Positions 1-4,207 of a stretch of 5,210 nt of DNA are shown piece by piece. The number at the start of each line of letters is the position of its first letter. The stretch's first letter is position 1. The position numbers were made by a program, and so were the translations under genes. The DNA is taken from the NCBI GenBank assembly GCA_947476855.1, contig CANJSR010000363.1:1-5210 (forward strand), read 5' to 3'. The DNA comes from Acetobacteraceae bacterium (GTDB lineage Bacteria; Pseudomonadota; Alphaproteobacteria; Acetobacterales; Acetobacteraceae). The notes beneath the pieces were generated by a model. It was not told where the DNA came from and ran no database searches. It saw only the letters and a program-made list of their open reading frames with translations.

Positions 1-10
1 AGGCCGTTCC

Positions 11-22
11 CGCAATATTGCG
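11..22. promoter_or_regulatory. Perfect 12-bp palindrome upstream of the outer-membrane protein gene
   Basis: The sequence CGCAATATTGCG is identical to its own reverse complement. It ends 21 bp before the ATG at 44 and is AT-rich at its centre in otherwise GC-rich DNA. A symmetric site there could be a transcription-factor operator, or part of the promoter or 5' leader. The window starts only 10 bp further upstream, so no promoter can be placed. Operator function is inference. Confidence 0.35.
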
Positions 23-31
23 TGTGTTATC

Positions 32-38
32 GGAGAAG
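32..38 (+). promoter_or_regulatory. Ribosome binding site for the outer-membrane protein gene
   Basis: GGAGAAG lies 5 nt before the ATG at 44, which supports that start. Confidence 0.7.
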
Positions 39-43
39 TAATT

Positions 44-850
44 ATGTCGACTTGTGTCGCGCATGGATTAACAGGACGGGCGCTGGTCCTGGGGTGTGCG
101 GGGCTGGTGGCCGCGGCGATTACCGCGGGCGGATCGCGTCCCGCGATGGCCGGCTTCCCGTTCCTGACCGACGATCCGGGCACGCAGGGCACGGGGCATG
201 TGGAACTGGATCTTTATGTCCAGTATTCGCGGTTCAATGGCGGCTCCACGGGATCGATGCCGGCTGTTTCGTTCGCCTATGGCATCACCGACAACTTCGA
301 CATCACGATCGGCCTGCCGGTCACGATGTCCCAGACCAATGGTGTCGGCACGAACATGGGGATCGGCGATGCCTCCCTGGGCTTCAAGTTCCGCTTCATT
401 GAGGAAGACACGGATGGCTGGCGCCCCGCGGTTGCGTTCGCGCCGTCCGTCATCATGCCCACGGGCAGCCAGGCGCGGGGAACCGGGGCCGGCTATTTCC
501 GCGGCTATTTGCCGGTGTGGCTGTCGAAGACGGCGGGCGACTGGACGTTCTTCGGCGGTGGCGGGCTGAACATCAATGAGGCGACGGTCGGCGGCGTGCG
601 GCAGACGAACTGGTGGTACGCCGGCCTCGGCGTGACCTACCAGATCGATGAGAAGTGGATGGTGGGTTCGGAAGTCTACTACACGTCCCCGATCGCCACG
701 GGCGCCAAGGACCTGGTCGGGTTCAATGTCGGCGTCGTCTATGCCCTGGCGCAGGGTCACAACCTGATGGCGACGGTCGGGCGCAATGTCGTCAACGCCC
801 GCGACACCAACCAGTTCTCGACCCTGCTGGCCTATCAGTTGAAGTTTTGA
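44..850 (+). CDS. Outer-membrane beta-barrel protein, MetA-pathway/'transporter'-like family
   Basis: This 268-residue protein is predicted to be exported and inserted in the outer membrane. Residues 1-36 form a signal peptide: a short polar start, a hydrophobic core around 13-28, then a likely cleavage site after Ala-Met-Ala (34-36). The mature protein begins GFPFLTDDPGTQGTG, an opening typical of the uncharacterised barrel family named after phenol-degradation MetA-pathway proteins. The rest alternates polar and hydrophobic residues with many Gly, Tyr and Trp, as expected of amphipathic strands. The last strand ends in Phe (LLAYQLKF), matching the C-terminal signal read by the Bam complex. 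An AG-rich ribosome binding site supports the ATG at 44. Substrate and role are unknown; 'transporter' is only the family label. The barrel call is firm, the family moderately so. The gene converges with the peptidase gene on the other strand. Confidence 0.85.
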   Translation: MSTCVAHGLTGRALVLGCAGLVAAAITAGGSRPAMAGFPFLTDDPGTQGTGHVELDLYVQYSRFNGGSTGSMPAVSFAYGITDNFDITIGLPVTMSQTNGVGTNMGIGDASLGFKFRFIEEDTDGWRPAVAFAPSVIMPTGSQARGTGAGYFRGYLPVWLSKTAGDWTFFGGGGLNINEATVGGVRQTNWWYAGLGVTYQIDEKWMVGSEVYYTSPIATGAKDLVGFNVGVVYALAQGHNLMATVGRNVVNARDTNQFSTLLAYQLKF

Positions 851-860
851 ACCCGAACGG

Positions 861-884
861 CGGGGTGGTCAGTCGGCCACCCCG
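861..884. terminator. GC-rich hairpin between two convergent genes, possible bidirectional terminator
   Basis: CGGGGTGG (861-868) pairs perfectly with CCACCCCG (877-884) around an 8-nt loop. It starts 10 bp after the barrel-protein stop and includes the stop and last codons of the peptidase gene. Neither side has a T-run, so it is not a canonical intrinsic terminator. Its position between converging genes still suggests a transcription-end or RNA 3'-end stabilising role, which is inference. Confidence 0.45.
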
Positions 885-2089
885 GCCAGTGCGAGCACCG
901 TTACCAGGCCGGCTGCCATGCCGCGCAGGCTGGTGCCGGGCTCGACATCGATCCACTCCTCCAGTGAATGCGCCCGCCCGCCATAGCCGCCCGAGCCGAT
1001 CTTGATGGCCGGGATTCCCATGCTCATGGGGATATTGGCGTCGGTGGAGGAGTATTCGAACCGCGTCTCGAACCCCTGGGCGGTGATCGCGGCCTGGGCG
1101 AACCGGACCAGTTCGTGGCCTTCCGACGTGCTGCCGGCGGGCCGGTCGCCGATCTTGACGATGTCCGCGACGACCGGGCCGTTATGGGTCGATCGCGCCT
1201 CGTTCTCGGCCTTCACCGCTTCGCCGACGATTTCCAGGAAGCGCTGCTCCAGCCGGTCGAGTTCGGCGGGGGATTCGGAGCGGAGGTCGAAATCCGTCCA
1301 GACGCTGTTCGGGATGGCGTTGATCGAGGTGCCCCCGCCAGTGACGCTGGCGCTGAAGGTGGTCTTGGGCTTGGCGGGGACCGGCACGCGGCCGAGGCGG
1401 CTGACCGCGTCGGCCATGGCGAACATCGGGTTGACCAGACCGAAGGCGCCGTAGCTGTGCCCGCCGGGGCCGTTGAAGGTCACGCGATAGCGCTTGGAAC
1501 CGACGCCGCCGGTCACGATCCGGTCCATGTCAGGGCTGTCGACGGTGATGAAGGCGCTGATCCGGTCCTTGTACTGGCCCTTCTGGAACAGATGCCGCAT
1601 CCCGCGCAGGTCGCCCAAACCTTCCTCCCCCACATCGGCCACGAACAGGATGTCGTCGCGCGTGGTGATGCCCGCGGCGTCCAAAGCGCGCAGCCAGGCG
1701 AGGATCACGGACAGGCTGCGGGTGTCGTCGCCGACGCCGGGGGCGAACAGCTTCGTCCCCTCCCGCCGGACCTTCACGTTGGTGCCGCCGGGGAAGACGG
1801 TGTCCAGATGGGCGGCGATACAGACCAGCTTGCCGTTGCCAGCGCCGCGCCGCATGCCGGTGATGTTGCCTTCCGCGTCCATCTCCAGGTCGGTCAGGCC
1901 ATGGGCGCGGGCCATCTCCATCCAGGCCTTGGCGCGGACGTTTTCATTGAAGGGGGGCGACTCGATCTCGGTCAGGGTGATGATGTCCTGGACCATGCGG
2001 TCATGTTCCGCGGTCAGGGTTGCCACGGCCGCCTTGAAGGCGGGGCTGTCCATGATCTGGCGGATGGTGGTCTGGGCGTGGTCGGTCAT
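869..2089 (-). CDS. M20-family di-zinc metallopeptidase (M20/M25/M40 type)
   Basis: This 406-residue protein has no signal peptide and should be a cytoplasmic amino- or di/tripeptidase, or a related amidohydrolase. All expected metal-site residues of the M20 fold can be placed: His94 and Asp96 in HLDTV, Asp121 in GVGDDTRS as the bridging ligand, Glu155 (general base) and Glu156 in DVGEEG, Asp184 in TVDSPD, and His374 near the C-terminus. A lid/dimerisation domain spans about 190-300 and contains GPGGHS with His211, the residue that usually reaches into the partner's active site. Length is normal for the family and the overall pattern is closest to PepT-like members. Substrate cannot be read from sequence. 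AGAGGA lies 6 nt before the ATG at 2089. The frame stays open upstream to 2452, but that part runs antisense through the thioesterase gene and lacks protein-like sequence. Confidence 0.9.
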   Translation of the reverse strand: MTDHAQTTIRQIMDSPAFKAAVATLTAEHDRMVQDIITLTEIESPPFNENVRAKAWMEMARAHGLTDLEMDAEGNITGMRRGAGNGKLVCIAAHLDTVFPGGTNVKVRREGTKLFAPGVGDDTRSLSVILAWLRALDAAGITTRDDILFVADVGEEGLGDLRGMRHLFQKGQYKDRISAFITVDSPDMDRIVTGGVGSKRYRVTFNGPGGHSYGAFGLVNPMFAMADAVSRLGRVPVPAKPKTTFSASVTGGGTSINAIPNSVWTDFDLRSESPAELDRLEQRFLEIVGEAVKAENEARSTHNGPVVADIVKIGDRPAGSTSEGHELVRFAQAAITAQGFETRFEYSSTDANIPMSMGIPAIKIGSGGYGGRAHSLEEWIDVEPGTSLRGMAAGLVTVLALAGVAD

Positions 2090-2095
2090 GGAGGG

Positions 2096-2101
2096 TCCTC
2101 T
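2096..2101 (-). promoter_or_regulatory. Ribosome binding site fixing the peptidase start
   Basis: Read on the minus strand, AGAGGA lies 6 nt before the ATG at 2089. It decides this start over upstream in-frame ATGs that fall inside the divergent thioesterase gene. Confidence 0.7.
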
Positions 2102-2118
2102 GTCGCGGCCGGAGCGGA

Positions 2119-2135
2119 GCCGGCAAGATGCCGGC
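2119..2135. repeat. GCCGGC-AAGAT-GCCGGC hairpin in the divergent intergenic region
   Basis: Two copies of the self-complementary hexamer GCCGGC are separated by 5 bp, giving both a direct and an inverted repeat. The element sits in the 63-bp gap between the divergent peptidase (2089) and thioesterase (2153) genes, just before the thioesterase ribosome binding site. It could be a leader hairpin or a shared operator. GCCGGC is common in GC-rich DNA, so function is uncertain. No convincing -35/-10 pair is visible in the gap. Confidence 0.3.
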
Positions 2136-2140
2136 GGATG

Positions 2141-2146
2141 AAGGAG
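2141..2146 (+). promoter_or_regulatory. Ribosome binding site fixing the thioesterase start
   Basis: AAGGAG stands 6 nt before the ATG at 2153. The alternative in-frame ATG at 2138 has no comparable site upstream, so 2153 is preferred. Confidence 0.8.
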
Positions 2147-2152
2147 TCGTCG

Positions 2153-2560
2153 ATGGATATCGCAAAATGGAAGGCGGGATTGCCGGGATTGCCCCGGTTC
2201 CTGGGCATGGAATTCACCCATATCGAAAAGGACCGCGTGGTCGCTGAACTGACCGTGCGGCCGGAACTGTGCACCGAGCACAATACGATCCATGGCGGCG
2301 GCATCATGGCCTATGCCGACACGATGGGGGCGATCGCCACGATGGTGAACCTGAAGGAAGGCCAGGTCACCACGACGATCGAGAGCAAGACGAATTTCTT
2401 CGCCCCCTCGCCGGCGGGGACGAAGCTGATCGCGGAATGCGTGCCGCTGCATCGCGGCCGGCGGACCCAGGTGTGGGAGACCCGGCTGCTGCGGGAGGAC
2501 GGGCGGCTGGTCGCCAAGGTCACGCAGACGCAGATGGTAATGGAAGCGAAGGGCGGCTGA
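2153..2560 (+). CDS. PaaI-family hotdog-fold acyl-CoA thioesterase
   Basis: This 135-residue single-domain protein should hydrolyse an acyl-CoA (or similar) thioester in the cytoplasm. The hotdog signature is clear: HNTIHGGG (43-50), with the Asn44/His47-Gly-Gly stretch at the start of the central helix, then Asp56 in YADTMGA. His and Asp nine residues apart match the PaaI arrangement rather than the Glu of the YdiI/4HBA-CoA type. Strands with ESKTNFFAPSPAG (78-90), RRTQVWETRL (103-112) and LVAKVTQTQMVM (119-130) follow the family pattern. Such proteins usually act as tetramers. PaaI itself serves phenylacetate catabolism, but no other such gene is present, so the substrate is open and I give no symbol. 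The frame stays open far upstream, antisense to the peptidase gene; the ribosome binding site and homology place the start at 2153. Confidence 0.9.
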   Translation: MDIAKWKAGLPGLPRFLGMEFTHIEKDRVVAELTVRPELCTEHNTIHGGGIMAYADTMGAIATMVNLKEGQVTTTIESKTNFFAPSPAGTKLIAECVPLHRGRRTQVWETRLLREDGRLVAKVTQTQMVMEAKGG

Positions 2561-2563
2561 ATG

Positions 2564-2598
2564 AAAAACGCCCCCGACCCGGCAGGGAAGGGGGCGTT
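2564..2598 (-). terminator. Intrinsic terminator of the rpsF-rpsR-rplI operon
   Basis: Read on the minus strand, AACGCCCCC (2598-2590) pairs with GGGGGCGTT (2575-2567) as a perfect 9-bp stem. Three more C-G pairs can form inside the 14-nt loop. The stem runs into five T residues (2568-2564), giving a canonical rho-independent terminator 17 nt past the rplI stop. On the plus strand the right arm is followed only by GTTAG, so it should end thioesterase transcription less well, though its placement between converging genes allows both uses. Confidence 0.85.
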
Positions 2599-2615
2599 GT
2601 TAGTGGCCGAACCGA

Positions 2616-3176
2616 TCAGACGTCCGGCTGGTCGGCGCCTTCCAGGAAGCTTTCCACGGTCGGGGGCGCATCGTCCTCGACCACCGCGGCGGCTTCGCCG
2701 CGCGACTGGCGTTCGGCTTCCTCGACGCTGCGGGCGACGTTGACGGTCACCGAGATCGAGACTTCCGGATGCAGCGTCACGCGCACCGGGGTCAGGCCCA
2801 GGGTCTTGATCGGCTGTTCCAGGATGACCTGTGAACGGTTGATGGTCAGCCCGCCCTCGGTGCAGCCTTCCGCGATGTCACGGGTGGAAACCGAGCCATA
2901 CAGGCTGCCCGACTCGCCCGCCTGGCGGATGATCACGATCGTCAGCCCGCCCACGCGTTCGGCGACCCGTTCGGCCTCCTCCCGGCGCTTGATGTTCTGG
3001 GCTTCGAGCTGGGCCCGCTGCTCCTCGAACCGAGCCATGTTGTCCTTGGTCGCGCGCAGGGCCTTCTTCTGCGGCAACAGGAAGTTACGGGCGAAGCCGG
3101 GCTTCACCCGGACCACGTCGCCCATCTGTCCCAGCTTTTCGACGCGCTGGAGCAGAACCAGTTCAACGGATGCCAT
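2616..3176 (-). CDS. rplI: 50S ribosomal protein L9
   Basis: L9 binds 23S rRNA at the base of the L1 stalk and reaches over the neighbouring ribosome; it helps maintain reading frame. The N-terminal RNA-binding domain (about 1-45) has the family signature from Gly15 to Pro35, including [15 protein letters not shown] charged connecting helix follows (about 45-75, rich in Arg, Glu and Gln), then the C-terminal domain (about 78-150, with [14 protein letters not shown]). At 186 residues it is longer than the roughly 149 of E. coli L9. The extra is an acidic, Ala/Glu/Asp-rich tail (about 150-186) that looks disordered, as seen in alphaproteobacterial L9. It is the last gene of the operon, 11 bp after rpsR and followed by a terminator. 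GAGGAG overlapping the rpsR stop serves the ATG at 3176. Confidence 0.97.
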   Translation of the reverse strand: MASVELVLLQRVEKLGQMGDVVRVKPGFARNFLLPQKKALRATKDNMARFEEQRAQLEAQNIKRREEAERVAERVGGLTIVIIRQAGESGSLYGSVSTRDIAEGCTEGGLTINRSQVILEQPIKTLGLTPVRVTLHPEVSISVTVNVARSVEEAERQSRGEAAAVVEDDAPPTVESFLEGADQPDV

Positions 3177-3183
3177 GGATCCG

Positions 3184-3189
3184 CTCCTC
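3184..3189 (-). promoter_or_regulatory. rplI ribosome binding site overlapping the rpsR stop codon
   Basis: On the minus strand GAGGAG shares its first two bases with the rpsR TGA stop (3190-3188) and stands 7 nt before the rplI ATG at 3176. A ribosome finishing S18 therefore covers the L9 initiation site, which favours translational coupling. Confidence 0.8.
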
Positions 3190-3463
3190 AGCTCAGGACA
3201 TAGGGAAGCAGAGCGAGGAACCGGGCGCGCTTGATGGCGACCGCGAGTTCACGCTGCTTCTTGGCCGACACGGCCGTGATGCGGGACGGGACGATCTTGC
3301 CCCGCTCGGACAGGAAGCGGGACAGAAGCCGCACGTCCTTGTAGTCGATCTTCGGCGCGTTCGGGCCGGAGAACGGGCAGGACTTCCGCCGGCGATAGAA
3401 CGGCCGGCGGGCGCCAACGGCGGCGCGACGGGCGGCTGGATTGACTTCAGTGCTGTCGGACAT
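3188..3463 (-). CDS. rpsR: 30S ribosomal protein S18
   Basis: S18 sits on the platform of the small subunit beside S6, with which it forms a heterodimer on 16S rRNA. The protein has 91 residues against about 75 in E. coli. The excess is an Ala/Arg-rich N-terminal extension (about 1-20) before the basic [10 protein letters not shown] segment (22-31). Conserved S18 stretches are [20 protein letters not shown] (38-57) and the C-terminal helix with [20 protein letters not shown] (62-81). Only one cysteine is present (Cys29), so this is not a zinc-binding form. It starts 5 bp after the rpsF stop, and its ribosome binding site is formed by the last codons of rpsF. The co-operonic arrangement suits 1:1 production with S6. 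Confidence 0.97.
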   Translation of the reverse strand: MSDSTEVNPAARRAAVGARRPFYRRRKSCPFSGPNAPKIDYKDVRLLSRFLSERGKIVPSRITAVSAKKQRELAVAIKRARFLALLPYVLS

Positions 3464-3468
3464 GGTGC

Positions 3469-3936
3469 TTACTCCTCGGGTCCGGCGCGGAAGTCATCAC
3501 GGACGAATTCATCGCGGGCGCGGAATTCCTCACGGTCGTCATAGCCACGGCGGCGGCCGCTATCGAACCGGCCGGGGGGCTTCGGACCACGGAAGGACCG
3601 CTCACGCTCATCGGATTTGCGGGTCAGGATGGCGGACGGCGCCTCCTCGATCGCTTCGACGCGCAGGGTCATGAAGCGCAGCACGTCCTCGTTCAGGCCC
3701 AGCTTGCGCTCCATCTCGTTGATGAAGGCCGGTTCGGCGTCGAGGCCGAGGAGCATGTAGTGCCCCTTGCGGTTCTTCTTCACGCGGTAGGCGAGGCTGC
3801 GGAGGCCCCAGTATTCGCGCTTCTTGACGGAACCGCCGGCGGCTTCGAGTTCGACACCGATTTCGTCGGTGATCGTCTCGACCTGCTGCTGCGTGACGTC
3901 ATTCCGTGCGATCAGCACGGTTTCATAAAGCGGCAT
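3469..3936 (-). CDS. rpsF: 30S ribosomal protein S6 with extended charged C-terminal tail
   Basis: S6 is a small-subunit platform protein that binds 16S rRNA together with S18. Residues 1-98 are the conserved ferredoxin-like domain: [11 protein letters not shown] at the start, [20 protein letters not shown] (38-57), [10 protein letters not shown] (58-67), and [14 protein letters not shown] (81-94). From about 100 to 155 a low-complexity tail rich in Arg, Asp and Glu follows. It contains three near-repeats, REEF (135-138), RDEF (141-144) and RDDF (146-149), and ends in Glu-Glu. In E. coli the ligase RimK adds glutamates to an S6 that also ends in Glu-Glu; whether that applies here is inference. 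AAGGGAG 5 nt before the ATG at 3936 supports the start. It is the first gene of the operon. Confidence 0.97.
   Translation of the reverse strand: MPLYETVLIARNDVTQQQVETITDEIGVELEAAGGSVKKREYWGLRSLAYRVKKNRKGHYMLLGLDAEPAFINEMERKLGLNEDVLRFMTLRVEAIEEAPSAILTRKSDERERSFRGPKPPGRFDSGRRRGYDDREEFRARDEFVRDDFRAGPEE
3472..3477 (-). promoter_or_regulatory. rpsR ribosome binding site made of the last two rpsF codons
   Basis: On the minus strand the final rpsF codons GAG GAG (Glu154-Glu155) directly precede the TAA stop and lie 8 nt before the rpsR ATG at 3463. The same six bases encode the S6 terminus and form the S18 Shine-Dalgarno sequence, which implies translational coupling. Confidence 0.8.
3490..3535 (-). 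repeat. Three degenerate 13-bp direct repeats in the rpsF tail
   Basis: Plus-strand copies GAAGTCATCACGG (3490-3502), GAATTCATCGCGG (3505-3517) and GAATTCCTCACGG (3523-3535) differ from one another at two to four positions. They are in the rpsF reading frame and encode the R-[DE]-[DE]-F motifs of the S6 tail. They look like a small in-frame tandem expansion that has since diverged. Confidence 0.6.
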
Positions 3937-3941
3937 GGATA

Positions 3942-3948
3942 CTCCCTT
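3942..3948 (-). promoter_or_regulatory. Ribosome binding site for rpsF
   Basis: On the minus strand AAGGGAG lies 5 nt before the ATG at 3936. Confidence 0.8.
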
Positions 3949-3969
3949 CGGCTGGTGTCGGCCCCTGAT

Positions 3970-3983
3970 CGGGATTGATCCCG
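3970..3983 (-). promoter_or_regulatory. Short perfect inverted repeat in the probable rpsF leader
   Basis: CGGGAT-TG-ATCCCG is a perfect 14-bp palindrome. As rpsF-sense RNA it would fold as CGGGA closed by a UCAA tetraloop and UCCCG, ending 33 nt before the rpsF ATG. It is flanked by CGGC and GCCG, which could add an outer 4-bp stem. The position suits a translational control element for S6/S18 or a DNA operator. Function is inference. Confidence 0.4.
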
Positions 3984-4019
3984 CGCCGTCCTTCAAACGA
4001 AAGGCGGGCGGTGGGCATA

Positions 4020-4046
4020 GCCGGACGCGATGCCGTCGCATCCGGC
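4020..4046 (-). promoter_or_regulatory. 11-bp stem-loop in the probable rpsF leader
   Basis: The arms 4020-4030 and 4036-4046 enclose a 5-nt loop. On the plus strand one pair is a C/A mismatch (4026/4040). On the minus strand that position becomes a G-U wobble, so rpsF-sense RNA forms an uninterrupted 11-bp stem with loop CGGCA. This asymmetry suggests a structure in RNA read toward rpsF rather than in alr RNA. It lies 83 nt before the rpsF ATG. No T-run follows, so it is not an intrinsic terminator. It may be a leader control element, or the DNA may be an operator. Confidence 0.45.
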
Positions 4047-4207
4047 AGGGAAGGGCGGGCTTCAAGCACGGAATGGCCCGGAATGCAATGCTTTGCCGTC
4101 GGGCGTTCCACCGGCGCCGTTCCCGCTCCCCCAGCATGGGCTGATCGCTGGCGTCTCGCGCGCCGGCCCAAGGTGTGCGACGCTGCGGGCATTCCAGCGG
4201 AGGCAGG

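Larger units (their letters stand above)
3937..4207. other. 271-bp divergent intergenic region between rpsF and alr
   Basis: This region must hold the rpsF operon promoter (minus strand) and the alr promoter (plus strand). The open frames crossing it show no recognisable protein and are rejected as genes. The half nearer rpsF holds two inverted repeats, at 3970-3983 and 4020-4046. The half nearer alr holds a loose 14-bp direct repeat (GGGC-G/A-TTCCA-C/G-CGG at 4101-4114 and 4187-4200) and two CGGAATG copies 10 bp apart (4069-4085). TTGAAG on the minus strand (4065-4060) resembles a -35 box but has no good -10 partner. I cannot place either promoter with confidence. Confidence 0.6.

Noticed and set aside
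68..760. Open frame antisense to the outer-membrane protein gene
   Set aside because: It is Arg/Ala/Gly-rich with no domain, while the plus-strand frame has a signal peptide, a barrel pattern and a terminal Phe.
968..2152. Long plus-strand open frame running into the thioesterase gene
   Set aside because: It is antisense to the peptidase gene, has biased Gly/Ala/Asp/Arg content without recognisable domains, and is explained by high GC removing stops. The ribosome binding site and homology start the thioesterase at 2153.
2138..2152. Alternative thioesterase start at ATG 2138 (five extra residues)
   Set aside because: No ribosome binding site stands before it, whereas AAGGAG is ideally spaced for the ATG at 2153.
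2090..2452. Upstream extension of the peptidase frame by 121 residues
   Set aside because: It lies antisense through the thioesterase gene, has no M20-like sequence, and a good ribosome binding site precedes the ATG at 2089.
4037..4065. Possible minus-strand promoter starting at TTGAAG (4065-4060)
   Set aside because: At 17-bp spacing the -10 would be GATGCG, a poor match, and it would overlap the leader hairpin. Not enough to call.
4175..4207. GTG at 4175 as an earlier alr start
   Set aside because: It has no ribosome binding site, and the family's conserved sequence begins after the ATG at 4208, which has GGAGG upstream.
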